DNA of 64,000 nt from NCBI GenBank assembly GCA_038230035.1, contig JBBRNX010000001.1, forward strand, positions 124,001 through 188,000, in the 5' to 3' direction. The stretch comes from Gaiella sp038230035. GTDB lineage: Bacteria > Actinomycetota > Thermoleophilia > Gaiellales > Gaiellaceae. Below, in pieces: positions 8,619 to 17,056 of the stretch; the first letter of the stretch is position 1, and the number at the start of each line of letters is the position of its first letter. The position numbers and the translations under genes are program-made. Below the pieces are notes generated by a model. It did no database searches and had not been told where the DNA came from. It was given only the letters and a program-made list of their open reading frames with translations.

Positions 8619-8948
8619 TTAGGGGCGTGCGAGGTGGGGCTCGAAGACGCGTTCGAAGTGCTTCTTCGGCCTCGGCCCGACCACCGTCTCGCGCGGTTCG
8701 CCACCCGAGAACAGGATCACGGTCGGCAACGAGAGGACGCCGTAGCGGGAGCTGACGGCGAGGTTCTCGTCGACGTTCAGCTTCGCGAGCCGCACGCGTC
8801 CTTCCTGTTCGGCGGCGAGCTCGTCGAGCACCCGACCGACCGTCTTGCAGGGCCGGCACCAGGGCGCCCAGAAGTCGACGATCACCGGCAGGTCGGACTC
8901 GAGCACGTCGGTGGCGAAGCTGGCGTCCGTCACGTCCACGTTGGTCAC
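8619..8948 (-). CDS. trxA: Thioredoxin
   Basis: A 109-residue thioredoxin-fold protein with the redox active site WCRPCK at about residues 30-35 and the cis-proline loop LPTVILF. It reduces disulfides in cytoplasmic proteins. The usual active site is WCGPC; the arginine at the variable position should shift redox potential or partner choice. No signal peptide. It lies just downstream of the glycosyltransferase gene and upstream of the helicase on the same strand, so the three may be cotranscribed. Confidence 0.9.
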   Translation of the reverse strand: MTNVDVTDASFATDVLESDLPVIVDFWAPWCRPCKTVGRVLDELAAEQEGRVRLAKLNVDENLAVSSRYGVLSLPTVILFSGGEPRETVVGPRPKKHFERVFEPHLARP

Positions 8949-8949
8949 G

Positions 8950-9705
8950 CTACAGGCGGCCCCTCAGAGCGCGCAGCCGCAGCAGCGGCACTTGGCGCAT
9001 CGCCTCGAAAACGATCCCGCTCGACATCTTCGACTCCCCGACCCGCCTGTCGACGAACGTGATCGGTACTTCCACGACGCGAAACCCTGCGCGGAGCGCG
9101 CGATAGGTGCCCTCGATCTGGAAGCCGTAGCCACGGGTCGTGATCGCGTCGAGGTCGATCGTTTCCAAGACTTCCCGCCGAAAGCACTTGAAGCCGCCGG
9201 TGAGATCGCGGATCCCGACACCGAGCATGAGCCGAGCGTAAAGCGACCCACCGCGTGAGACGATGCGCCGCCCAAGCCCCCAGTTCACCGTTCCCCCGCC
9301 GTCGATCCAGCGAGAGCCGAGTGCGACGTCGGCGCCTTCGGCGCACGCCGCGAGCAGGCGCGGCACGTCCTGCGGGTCGTGCGAGAAGTCGCAGTCGACC
9401 TCCAGGACGAACGCGGCGCCGGACGAGAGGGCCACGGCGAAGCCTGCGAGGTACGCAGCGCCGATCCCCTCTTTGCGCTCGCGGTGCAGGACGGAGACCC
9501 AGGGAAGCTCAACGGCGAGGCGGTCGGCGATCTCCCCTGTCCCGTCGGGACTCGAGTCGTCGATCACCAGCACGCGGTCAGAGGCAGTGTCGAGAACCTC
9601 GCCGAGCGCCCGCACCAGGGACTCGACGTTGTCTCGTTCGTTGTAGGTGGGCACGCAGACCACCGCCCGTGTGTCGGACCGAGACGTCGAGCTGGCGTCG
9701 ACCAT
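8950..9705 (-). CDS. Family 2 glycosyltransferase, polyprenol-phosphate mannosyltransferase type
   Basis: A 251-residue single-domain GT2 enzyme. It begins with VVCVPTYNERDNVESLVRAL, has the nucleotide-binding DDSSPDGTG and the metal-binding VDCDFSHDP, and ends with the dolichol-phosphate mannosyltransferase hallmark GFQIEGTYRALRAGF. The family moves mannose from GDP-mannose to polyprenyl phosphate for lipoglycan or protein mannosylation. There is no C-terminal membrane domain, so it is the short, peripheral form. The donor sugar is inferred from family and not shown. The start overlaps nothing; a 90-bp gap separates it from the divergent permease gene. Confidence 0.85.
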   Translation of the reverse strand: MVDASSTSRSDTRAVVCVPTYNERDNVESLVRALGEVLDTASDRVLVIDDSSPDGTGEIADRLAVELPWVSVLHRERKEGIGAAYLAGFAVALSSGAAFVLEVDCDFSHDPQDVPRLLAACAEGADVALGSRWIDGGGTVNWGLGRRIVSRGGSLYARLMLGVGIRDLTGGFKCFRREVLETIDLDAITTRGYGFQIEGTYRALRAGFRVVEVPITFVDRRVGESKMSSGIVFEAMRQVPLLRLRALRGRL

Positions 9706-9795
9706 CGGGTGATCTTGCCCGCTTGCGGCAGTGCGCGCGACGGCGACGGCGAAGCGGTTGCGCAGCGCCCTTCAAACCTGCGACCCTGGCTGCGG

Positions 9796-10845
9796 GTGAT
9801 CCGCTATCTCGCCGGACGGTTGCTGTGGGCGGCGCTGCTCGTCGGCGCCGTCAGCATCGTGACGTACGTCATGTTCTTCGTCGCGCCCGGCCCCGATCTG
9901 TCGGCGTCGAACGGATACGCGTCCGCGTCGGTCGCGAACGCGGCCAGCAGCACGATCACACCGCGCGTGTCGGCTCTCGGCGAGTACTTCGGCTTCGTTC
10001 ACCATGTTGTCCAGGGCGACTTGGGCCGGTCACGAAGCAACCATGCGCCTGTCGCCCAGCTCGTCGGCTCGGCCATTCCAGCGACCGCTTCGCTGGTGAT
10101 AGGGGGTGTGGTGGCGTGGCTCGCGATAGCGCTCGCCATCGGCATCTGGTCCGCGTTGCGGCCCCGCTCGGTCGGCGACAAGGTTGGTACAGGATTCGTG
10201 TTGCTCGGCATTTCCGCCCACCCGCTCTGGCTGAGCCTCGTCGCCTCTTGGCTCTTCGGCTACGAGCTCGGCTGGCTGCCGCTTCAGGGGTACTGCGACA
10301 TGTTCGAGCCGTCACTCGCGAGTGGCTGTGGCGGCCCCGTCCAGTGGACGTACCACTTGATCCTGCCGTGGCTCGTGTTCGGCGCGGGCCTCGGTGCCCT
10401 CTACGCGCGTATGACCCGTGGAACGCTGCTCGATGTGCTTCACGAGGACTACATCCGCACGGCGCGAGCGAAGGGTCTCTCCGAGCGCGCGATCCTGCGA
10501 CGCCACGCGTTCCGGAACGCGCTCGTCCCGCTCGCCACGATGCTCACGATGGACCTCGGCCTCGCCTTCGCCAGCACGATGTTCGTGGAGACGGCATTCA
10601 ACATCCCGGGACTCGGACGGCTGGCCTATCGCGCGCTCCCACGTCAAGATCTGCCGGTTCTTCTCGGCGTCCTGCTCGCGGTGTCGCTCGTGACCGTCGT
10701 GGCGGTGCTCCTGCTCGACATCGTGCTCTCGCTCGTCGATCCGGCGATCGCCGATGTCGGCCTCCACCGGACGGCTCGGCCGGCACAACCAGCTGCTATC
10801 GAGACGCGAGCTCCGCAGCCGGCGCCGCCTATCATCGGTGCGTGA
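9796..10845 (+). CDS. ABC transporter permease, DppB/OppB family
   Basis: A 350-residue peptide/nickel-type ABC permease. The first membrane helix YLAGRLLWAALLVGAVSIV follows the GTG at 9796, and the coupling loop DYIRTARAKGLSERAILRRH followed by AFRNALVP sits near residue 230. Members import oligopeptides, nickel or glycosides with an OppC permease, two ATPases and a binding protein. None of these partners lies in the window; the next gene is polX, which overlaps it by 4 bases. The insert between helices 1 and 2 is short. It may work with components coded elsewhere or be a remnant. Confidence 0.85.
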   Translation: MIRYLAGRLLWAALLVGAVSIVTYVMFFVAPGPDLSASNGYASASVANAASSTITPRVSALGEYFGFVHHVVQGDLGRSRSNHAPVAQLVGSAIPATASLVIGGVVAWLAIALAIGIWSALRPRSVGDKVGTGFVLLGISAHPLWLSLVASWLFGYELGWLPLQGYCDMFEPSLASGCGGPVQWTYHLILPWLVFGAGLGALYARMTRGTLLDVLHEDYIRTARAKGLSERAILRRHAFRNALVPLATMLTMDLGLAFASTMFVETAFNIPGLGRLAYRALPRQDLPVLLGVLLAVSLVTVVAVLLLDIVLSLVDPAIADVGLHRTARPAQPAAIETRAPQPAPPIIGA

Positions 10846-12551
10846 CGCCCGCGCTGCCCCGAAACGCCGAGCTCGCCGATCAACTCGACCTGCTTGCGGA
10901 TCTCTCGGAGCTACTGGGCGAACAGGGCTTCCGCGTCCTCGCCTACCGTCGCGCTGCGACCCGCATCCGAGACACGGCTTCGTCCGTCGCCGAGATGGCG
11001 GTCGCCGGCACCGCAAAGGATCTCCCGGGCATCGGAAGGACGATCGAGGAGAAGCTCGTCGAGGTCGTCGAGAAGGGCGAGATGTCCGCAGTTGCCAAGC
11101 GGCGGGCGGAGGTTCCCGCAGAGCTCGTCACATTCCTGCGGCTGCCCGGCCTCGGCCCCAAGACGGCGGCGCGTATCTGGCGTGAGCTCGGGGTGTCGAC
11201 GCTCGCGGGATTGAAGGAGGCGGCCGAGCAGCAGCAGCTACGGGGCCTGCCGGGCCTTGGCGCCAGATCGGAGGAGAAGATCCTCGACGCGCTGGCCAAG
11301 GGCATCGGCTCCGACGCGCCCACGCGGACGCCGCTCGGTGTTGGCCTGCCCGCGGTGCGAGCTGCCGTCGAGGCGTTGCTGGCGCATCCAGCGGCGATCC
11401 GCGTCTCCGAGGCAGGAAGCGTCCGTCGCCGCCGCGAGACCTTCCGCGACCTCGATCTCATCGCGACGGCCACAGATCCTGCGGCACTCACGGCGGCCTT
11501 TGTCGATCTCCCGTTCGTCGCCGAGGTCGTGGCGCACGGTGACACGAAGGCAACGGTGATCTCGGGCAACGGGCTGCGCTTCGACCTGCGAGTCGTGCCG
11601 CCCGAGAGCTACGGAAACCTGCTGCAGCACTTCACGGGCTCGAAGGATCACAACGTCGCGTTGCGCGAGGATGCCGTACGGCGCGGTCTCTCGGTCTCGG
11701 AGTACGGGATCACCACAGTGGAGACCGGCGCTGTATTCACCGCCGAGACCGAGGACGAGGTGTATCGGCACCTCGGCTACGACTTCATCCCACCCGAGCT
11801 GCGGGAGAACTCGGGCGAGCTCGAAGCGGCACGCGCCGGACGGCTGCCCGAGCTCGTCGAGGTCGGTGATCTTGTAGGGGACATGCACAGCCACTCGACC
11901 TGGTCGGCGGACGGCAAGGCGACGATGGAGGAGATGGCGCACGCCGCGAAGGCGCGTGGCTATCGCTATCTCGCGGTCACCGACCACTCGCACTACCTCC
12001 GCGACGTTCGGCTCGAGCAGCAGGCCGAGGAGATCGCCGCGCTCAACGCTCGCCTGAAGCCGTTCCGCCTCCTGCACGGCGTCGAGGTGAACATCAAGGC
12101 CGACGGGACCCTCGATGTGCCTGACGACGTGCTCGCGGGTCTCGACTGGGTTGTCGCGTCGCTCCACACGTCGTTCGACAAGAACCCGACCGAGCGCATT
12201 CTCGGTGCGGTCGACAACCCGCATGTCGATTGCATCGGCCATCTCTCGGGACGGCGGCTGTCGCGTCGTGTGGGCGCCGATGTCGACATCGAGAGGATCG
12301 TCGAGCGCGCCGTGGCAACGAAGACGGTGCTGGAGATCAACTCGCAGCCGGACCGGCTCGATCTGCGCGACACCCATGCCCGTCTCGCAGGTGAGGCAGG
12401 GGTGCTCATCTCGATCGACAGCGACGCGCATTCGACCTCGGCCCTCGACTACGTCGAGTACGGGATCTCGGTTGCGCGTAGAGCATGGCTGAGCAAGGAG
12501 CAGGTTCTCAACACGCGACCGTGGCGCGAGATCGAGAAGATCCGTAGTTGA
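10842..12551 (+). CDS. polX: DNA polymerase/3'-5' exonuclease PolX
   Basis: A 569-residue bacterial family X polymerase. The N-terminal half has helix-hairpin-helix segments (LPGIGRTIEEKLVEV and LPGLGPKTAARIWRELGV), and the nucleotidyltransferase site AGSVRRRRETFRDLDLIATA contributes the catalytic aspartates. From about residue 340 a PHP domain follows with DMHSHSTWSADGK, TDHSHYLRD, GVEVNIKADG, LHTSFDKNP and SIDSDAHS, which supplies metal-dependent exonuclease activity. Such enzymes fill gaps in base-excision repair. The GTG at 10842 overlaps the permease stop as GTGA; the end overlaps the decarboxylase start. Confidence 0.92.
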   Translation: MTPALPRNAELADQLDLLADLSELLGEQGFRVLAYRRAATRIRDTASSVAEMAVAGTAKDLPGIGRTIEEKLVEVVEKGEMSAVAKRRAEVPAELVTFLRLPGLGPKTAARIWRELGVSTLAGLKEAAEQQQLRGLPGLGARSEEKILDALAKGIGSDAPTRTPLGVGLPAVRAAVEALLAHPAAIRVSEAGSVRRRRETFRDLDLIATATDPAALTAAFVDLPFVAEVVAHGDTKATVISGNGLRFDLRVVPPESYGNLLQHFTGSKDHNVALREDAVRRGLSVSEYGITTVETGAVFTAETEDEVYRHLGYDFIPPELRENSGELEAARAGRLPELVEVGDLVGDMHSHSTWSADGKATMEEMAHAAKARGYRYLAVTDHSHYLRDVRLEQQAEEIAALNARLKPFRLLHGVEVNIKADGTLDVPDDVLAGLDWVVASLHTSFDKNPTERILGAVDNPHVDCIGHLSGRRLSRRVGADVDIERIVERAVATKTVLEINSQPDRLDLRDTHARLAGEAGVLISIDSDAHSTSALDYVEYGISVARRAWLSKEQVLNTRPWREIEKIRS

Positions 12552-13855
12552 GCACCTTCCGCGATGACGGAGCTGCCGCACTCGACTGGGTCGCGTCATA
12601 CCTCGAGCGTGTGCGCGAGTACCCGGTGCTCTCTACGGTGAAGCCGGGTGAGATCCGCGCGGCGCTACCGGCGGCGCCTCCGCAGCGGGCGGAACCGTTC
12701 GCCGAGGTGCTGCGTGACCTCGACGCGGTGTTGATGCCAGGTATGACGCACTGGCAAAGCCCTCGGCACTTCGCCTACTTCGCCAACACCGGCTCGGAGC
12801 CGGGGATCCTCGCCGAGCTGCTGATCGCCGGCCTGAACCAGATCGGCATCCTCTGGCGCGCGTCGCCTGCGCTCCAGGAGTTGGAGGAAGTGTCCGTCGA
12901 CTGGCTCCGACAGCTTGTCGGCTTGCCCGAGGCTCTCCACGGGCAGATCGAAGAGGCTGCGTCGATGAGCACGCTCACCGCGCTAGCCGCGGCACGGCAC
13001 TCGCGACCCGGCCGTCGCGTGGTCGTCTGCTCGGAGCACGCTCATTCATCCGTAGACAAAGCGGCTCGTTTGCTCGAGCTCGAGCTGCGCAAGATCCCTG
13101 CGGACGAGCACTTCTCGCTTCGGCCCGAGCTCCTCGACCTGACGGATGCCTGCGCGGTCGTCGCGACGATCGGGACGACGAGCAGCGCGGCAGTCGACCC
13201 GGTCGCCGTTATCGCCGACCGCTGCGCCGCTGAAAGCGTCTGGCTCCACGTCGATGCCGCCTACGCCGGGTCGGCCGCCGTGTGCCCGGAGCTGCGCCAC
13301 CACTTCGCCGGCTGGGAGCAGGCCGACTCGATCGTCGTCAACCCGCACAAATGGTTGCTCGTGCCGCAGGGTTGCTCGGTCTTCTGGACACGTCGCCCAG
13401 ACGATGTGCGCGACGCGTTCAGCCTCGTTCCGGAGTACCTGCGCGTGTCCGACGACGTGGCGAGTCTGAGCCAGTACTCGCAGGTGCTCGGCCGAGGCTT
13501 CCGCGGCTTGAAGCTGTGGGCTGTTCTCCGCTGCTATGGACAGGAGGGACTGCAGGCATTCATCCGTGAGCACATCCGGCTCGCGGAGCTGTTCGAGAGC
13601 TGGGTGCGCGACGAACCGGGCTGGGAGGTGTGCGCGGAGCGGTTTTTCTCGCTCGTCTGCTTCCGCCGGGTGGGAACCGACGAGGAGAACGCCGAGATCA
13701 TGCAGCGAGCCAACGCGACGGGCGAGGTCTTCCTGTCGCATACGAAGCTCGACGGAAGGTTCGTCCTGCGCCTCGCGGTCGGGAACGCACGCATTACCGA
13801 GGACGACGTCCGCCTCGCGTGGGACGTGCTCCGACGCGAAGCAGCCGCGCTCTAG
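12548..13855 (+). CDS. Pyridoxal-dependent amino acid decarboxylase (aromatic-L-amino-acid type)
   Basis: A 435-residue group II PLP decarboxylase. Key features are GMTHWQSPRHFAYF near the N-terminus, VWLHVDAAYAGSA with the PLP-contacting aspartate at about residue 237, and the Schiff-base lysine in VNPHKWLLVPQGCS. The family turns aromatic amino acids (Dopa, tryptophan, tyrosine or phenylalanine) into amines; the sequence alone does not fix the substrate. The TTG start at 12548 overlaps the polX stop and gives the family start STFRDDGAAALDWVA. The 3' end overlaps the convergent secreted-protein gene by 4 bases. Confidence 0.88.
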   Translation: MSTFRDDGAAALDWVASYLERVREYPVLSTVKPGEIRAALPAAPPQRAEPFAEVLRDLDAVLMPGMTHWQSPRHFAYFANTGSEPGILAELLIAGLNQIGILWRASPALQELEEVSVDWLRQLVGLPEALHGQIEEAASMSTLTALAAARHSRPGRRVVVCSEHAHSSVDKAARLLELELRKIPADEHFSLRPELLDLTDACAVVATIGTTSSAAVDPVAVIADRCAAESVWLHVDAAYAGSAAVCPELRHHFAGWEQADSIVVNPHKWLLVPQGCSVFWTRRPDDVRDAFSLVPEYLRVSDDVASLSQYSQVLGRGFRGLKLWAVLRCYGQEGLQAFIREHIRLAELFESWVRDEPGWEVCAERFFSLVCFRRVGTDEENAEIMQRANATGEVFLSHTKLDGRFVLRLAVGNARITEDDVRLAWDVLRREAAAL

Positions 13856-14481
13856 TCGGCTGCGAGGAAGAACTGACTCGCGACGACGGTCCGACCACCG
13901 TCTGTGTCGCGGCGGACCGTCGCGGCGACGAGTAGACCTCCGGTTCTGAGCGCCAGCTGTGCCTTACCGGCGAGCGAGGGCGCTCGAACTAGCGAAAGAT
14001 CGAGCCCCGATGCGGTTCCCTTTCGGACCGTGTTGACCGTCGAGGTCCGGAGTGAGAAGCACGGCGCGCGAACGCAGCGGATGCCGGTGTCGGTCACGAG
14101 CAACACGGTGCCGCTGGCCGGGACGCGTGTCGCCGCAAGCCAGGCCTGGCTTGCGACCAGACGGTCGAGCGGCCGGATCTCTCCACTGTCGCCATGGACG
14201 ATCTTGCCGCGAGCGAGCATCTCGCCGCCCGACTTCGCCGCCCGCACCGGCAGGCTGATCCCTGCGACGTAGCACCACGGCCGTACCGCGCCGTCGCCGC
14301 AAATGGTGGTGGAGCGATTGACGCGGGTGACCGAGTAGCCGCCGCAGAGCGGACTTGGGCACAGCCGCAGGTCGGGTCGCACGCGGAACGTCTCCGCGGC
14401 CGTCGTGACGCGTGCAGACCCGGTCGCCGCAAGAGCCAGCGCGGTGGCGATCGCCAGCGTCGCGAGCCGTCCCAGAGTCAT
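13852..14481 (-). CDS. Secreted protein of unknown function, DUF6748-like
   Basis: A 209-residue protein with a clear signal peptide (LATLAIATALALAATGSARV, likely cut near residue 25). The mature part begins with FRVRPDLRLCPSPLCGGYSV and later has GIRCVRAPCFSLR. Paired cysteines suggest disulfides in an exported protein. The pattern RPD-C-PLCGGY resembles a family I remember as DUF6748, known mostly from Myxococcota; this assignment is from memory and unchecked. It is downstream of the HxlR regulator, overlapping its stop by 4 bases, so it may share its promoter. No function can be given. Confidence 0.7.
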   Translation of the reverse strand: MTLGRLATLAIATALALAATGSARVTTAAETFRVRPDLRLCPSPLCGGYSVTRVNRSTTICGDGAVRPWCYVAGISLPVRAAKSGGEMLARGKIVHGDSGEIRPLDRLVASQAWLAATRVPASGTVLLVTDTGIRCVRAPCFSLRTSTVNTVRKGTASGLDLSLVRAPSLAGKAQLALRTGGLLVAATVRRDTDGGRTVVASQFFLAAD

Positions 14482-15116
14482 GTCGTCAGGCTAGCGCGCT
14501 TGGCGCCGGACTCAGCTGCGGGTGCGAGGGCTGCAACGAGCGAGTTCACCGCGCCCAGATCACCCTGGACCGTGACCCTGCCCAGGTCGCCCTCGACGAC
14601 GAGGTGATAGAAGCTGGTCGCGTCGCCGCTGACAATCGCCTCAGCGTCATCGGCAACGCCGTCGACGACGCGACCGGCTGAGAGCGATGCCTCGTCCGGA
14701 CCGATCCGGAAGGCGATGCGCGCCTCCGGCGCGAGACCGACGACTGCCGTGCGCAAGGCGTTGGCGAGCCAGCCGCGCTCGAACTCGACGTCCGGCCCAG
14801 GCGGGCCGAGCAGGCGTGCGCCCCAGTGTGCGAGTGCCGCGAGCACGGGTTTCAGGTCGTTGCCCGCGTCGGTCAACTCGTAGACCATGGAGGCCGCCGG
14901 CGGCGGTAGGCGACGGCGGCTCACGATCCCGCCCGCTTCGAGCGCACGAAGACGGGCAGCGAGGACATTCGTGCTGCATCCCGTCAGCCGGTCGTTCAGG
15001 TCGCTGTAGCGCAGAGGGCCGTGTGCGAGCTCACGGACGACGAGCAACGACCAGCGTTCGCCGACCAGATCGAGGGCATGCGCCACCGGGCAGTACTGGC
15101 GATACGTTCTGAGCAC
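14478..15116 (-). CDS. HxlR-family winged-helix regulator with C-terminal SCP2-like domain
   Basis: A 212-residue protein. Residues 1-105 are an HxlR winged helix (TYRQYCPVAHALDLVGERWS, then SDLNDRLTGCSTNVLAARLR). Cys9 stands where YodB-type regulators carry their redox-sensing cysteine. Residues 120-212 resemble the sterol-carrier-like domain found fused to some HxlR proteins (ADDAEAIVSGDATSFYHLV). The GTG at 15116 fits the family N-terminus; the longer frame would cover the operator. It is divergent from an MFS exporter and a perfect palindrome lies between them, so it very likely represses the exporter and itself. Confidence 0.83.
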   Translation of the reverse strand: MLRTYRQYCPVAHALDLVGERWSLLVVRELAHGPLRYSDLNDRLTGCSTNVLAARLRALEAGGIVSRRRLPPPAASMVYELTDAGNDLKPVLAALAHWGARLLGPPGPDVEFERGWLANALRTAVVGLAPEARIAFRIGPDEASLSAGRVVDGVADDAEAIVSGDATSFYHLVVEGDLGRVTVQGDLGAVNSLVAALAPAAESGAKRASLTT

Positions 15117-15158
15117 GCTCAGGAGTCTACAGCCGTTGCTTCGGGTTAGAAAGTGGCT

Positions 15159-15175
15159 ACTTGCGTAGAGCAAGT
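15159..15175. promoter_or_regulatory. Palindromic operator candidate for the HxlR regulator
   Basis: ACTTGC at 15159-15164 and GCAAGT at 15170-15175 form a perfect inverted repeat with a 5-base spacer, midway in the 103-bp divergent intergenic region. HxlR/YodB regulators bind sites of the form TACTT-n-AAGTA; here the flanks read CTACTT and AAGTGC. Its place between the regulator and the exporter makes it the best operator candidate in the window. Confidence 0.6.
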
Positions 15176-15219
15176 GCGATCGGCTAGGGTCGGCACTCAA
15201 CCACGAGAAGGGGATCCGC

Positions 15220-16653
15220 ATGGTCGCATCGAGCAAGAAGAAGTGGTACGCGCTGGGGCTGCTCTGCATGACGCAGTTCCTCGTCGTCCTCGACATCGCC
15301 GTCGTCAATGTCGCGCTGCCTTCGATTCAGACGGATCTCCACTTCTCGCAGGAGAACCTGCAGTGGGTGATCAGCGCCTACGCGCTCGTCTTCGGCGGCT
15401 TCCTCTTGCTCGGTGGGCGAACGGCTGACCTGCTCGGCCGGCGGCGGATCTTCTTCGTCGGCCTGATTCTCTTCACGCTCGGCTCGCTGCTTTGCGGTCT
15501 CGCGTGGAGCGAGGGCTCGCTCATCGCCTTCCGGGCATTCCAGGGCCTCGGCGCCGCGACCATTTCCCCAGCGGCGCTCTCGATCCTGACGACATCGTTC
15601 GCGGAGGGGCGTGAGCGCAACATCGCGCTCGGCGCCTGGGGTGCAGTCGGCGGCGTCGGCGCAGCTGCGGGCGTCTTGCTCGGAGGTGTGCTCACCGATC
15701 TGCTCTCCTGGAGTTGGATCTTCTTCATCAACGTGCCTGTCGGTCTCTTCGCCCTTGTCTTCACGCCGGTGCTGCTGACCGAGAGCCGGGACGAGAAGAC
15801 GAAGAGCTTCGACGCGCTCGGCGCCGTCCTCGTCACATCGGGGCTGATGGTGCTCGTGCTCGCGATCACAAAGGGGCACGACTGGGGTTGGGGCTCTGGG
15901 CGGACGATCGGCGTGTTTGCCGCCTCGGCTGTTCTCCTTGCCGCATTCCTGGTCTGGGAATCGCGTCACCACGAGCCGTTGATGCCGCTTTCGATCTTCA
16001 AGCTGCAGACGCTCACGGCTGCGAACATCTCCGGACTCATTCTCGGCACCGCGCTTTTCGCGATGTTCCTGATGCTGACGCTCTACATGCAGCAGGTGCT
16101 CGGCTACTCACCGCTGAAGACCGGACTCGCCTATCTCGCGGTTGCCGGGACGGCGATCATCTGGGCCAACGTCGCTGCGCAGGTGGTGAACCGCGTCGGC
16201 GTCAAGCCCGCGCTCATCTTCGGCATGGTGATGATGACCGTCGGGCTTCTCTACTTCACCCGGGTCTCGGTCGGCGGGTCGTATCTCGGCGATCTCCTGC
16301 CCGGGTTCCTGATCATCGGCTGCGGGATGCCGTTCTGCTTCATTCCGATCACGATCGCCTCTCTCGCGGGGACGAAGCCCGAAGAGGCGGGACTCGCGTC
16401 CGGGCTGATCAACACCTCGCAACAGATCGGCGGCGCGCTCGGCATCGCCGTGCTCTCGACCGTCGCGACTGCCGGTTTGCACGTTGGGGTGCCGCCGACA
16501 TTCGCGCAGCTGACACACGGCTTCCAGAACGCGTTCTGGGTCGGCGCCGCGGTGTGCGCGGTCGGCGTTCTGGTCGCGGTGTTCGTCGTGCGCGGGAGCG
16601 ATGTCGCGCAGGAGCTTGCGCCTGTGCTGGAGACCGCGCCGGAGCTTGCCTAG
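15220..16653 (+). CDS. MFS drug exporter, DHA2 (EmrB/QacA, 14-helix) family
   Basis: A 477-residue major facilitator with about 14 membrane helices. It carries the DHA2 motif C-like region LDIAVVNVALPSIQTDLHFS in helix 1 and motif A GGRTADLLGRRRIFF after helix 2. The family exports hydrophobic drugs or dyes in exchange for protons across the inner membrane. The ATG follows a GAGAAGGGG ribosome binding site. It is divergent from the HxlR regulator, which probably controls it. Its TAG stop lies inside a hairpin. The substrate cannot be read from the sequence. Confidence 0.9.
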   Translation: MVASSKKKWYALGLLCMTQFLVVLDIAVVNVALPSIQTDLHFSQENLQWVISAYALVFGGFLLLGGRTADLLGRRRIFFVGLILFTLGSLLCGLAWSEGSLIAFRAFQGLGAATISPAALSILTTSFAEGRERNIALGAWGAVGGVGAAAGVLLGGVLTDLLSWSWIFFINVPVGLFALVFTPVLLTESRDEKTKSFDALGAVLVTSGLMVLVLAITKGHDWGWGSGRTIGVFAASAVLLAAFLVWESRHHEPLMPLSIFKLQTLTAANISGLILGTALFAMFLMLTLYMQQVLGYSPLKTGLAYLAVAGTAIIWANVAAQVVNRVGVKPALIFGMVMMTVGLLYFTRVSVGGSYLGDLLPGFLIIGCGMPFCFIPITIASLAGTKPEEAGLASGLINTSQQIGGALGIAVLSTVATAGLHVGVPPTFAQLTHGFQNAFWVGAAVCAVGVLVAVFVVRGSDVAQELAPVLETAPELA

Positions 16654-16684
16654 GCGCAAGGGCGCCCGGGAGGGCTGCGCCTAG
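16650..16684. terminator. Terminator-like hairpin at the end of the MFS gene
   Basis: CTAGGCGCA at 16650-16658 pairs perfectly with TGCGCCTAG at 16676-16684, and the loop itself has GGGCGCCC-like pairing. There is no U tract. The MFS stop codon TAG is part of the left arm. It lies 10 bases before the next gene, so it may act as a leaky terminator or processing hairpin. Confidence 0.5.
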
Positions 16685-16693
16685 ACTGTCGGC

Positions 16694-17056
16694 GTGGCGC
16701 GTTCGCTGTCGGTCAGGCTCGTCGCGATCGGGCTTGTCGCGGGAGTGCTGAGCGCCCTATTCGGTGTCGGCGGAGGGATCGTGATCGTCCCGCTGCTGCT
16801 GCTCTTGTGCGCCTTCGCGCCACGCGAAGCCGCGGCGACGTCACTTGGCGCAGTCGCGATCACCGCTCTCGGCGGCGTAGCGCTCTATGCGGTGCGCGGT
16901 GAGGTTCGGGTAGGGCACGCGGCGCTCGTCGGGATTCCTGCGATCGGCGGAGCGCTCGCAGGAACGGCGCTTCAGCAACGTCTCTCCGGTTCTGTGCTCA
17001 CGCTCGCCTTCGCAGCGCTGCTCGCCGGCGTCGCCATCTGGATGATCGTCGGATGA
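16694..17056 (+). CDS. Half-size TauE/SafE-family membrane protein, first of a pair
   Basis: This 120-residue protein has about four membrane segments and one copy of the TauE/SafE repeat signature, VAGVLSALFGVGGGIVIVPL, near its N-terminus. Full-length members of this sulfite/organosulfonate exporter family have about 250 residues with two such repeats. Here the second repeat is a separate gene overlapping this one by 4 bases (ATGA). The two products probably form the transporter together. The GTG start at 16694 is just before the first helix. The sulfur-compound role is from the family only. Confidence 0.8.
   Translation: MARSLSVRLVAIGLVAGVLSALFGVGGGIVIVPLLLLLCAFAPREAAATSLGAVAITALGGVALYAVRGEVRVGHAALVGIPAIGGALAGTALQQRLSGSVLTLAFAALLAGVAIWMIVG

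Noticed and set aside
8600..8704. Extended N-terminus for the MrfA-like helicase
   Set aside because: The extra 35 residues are Arg/Ser-rich, not helicase-like, and the upstream start would lie inside trxA; the GTG at 8599 gives the expected start.
11238..12599. A 453-codon minus-strand frame opposite polX
   Set aside because: Antisense shadow of the PHP domain; polX on the plus strand has every catalytic motif and overlaps its neighbours by operon-type junctions.
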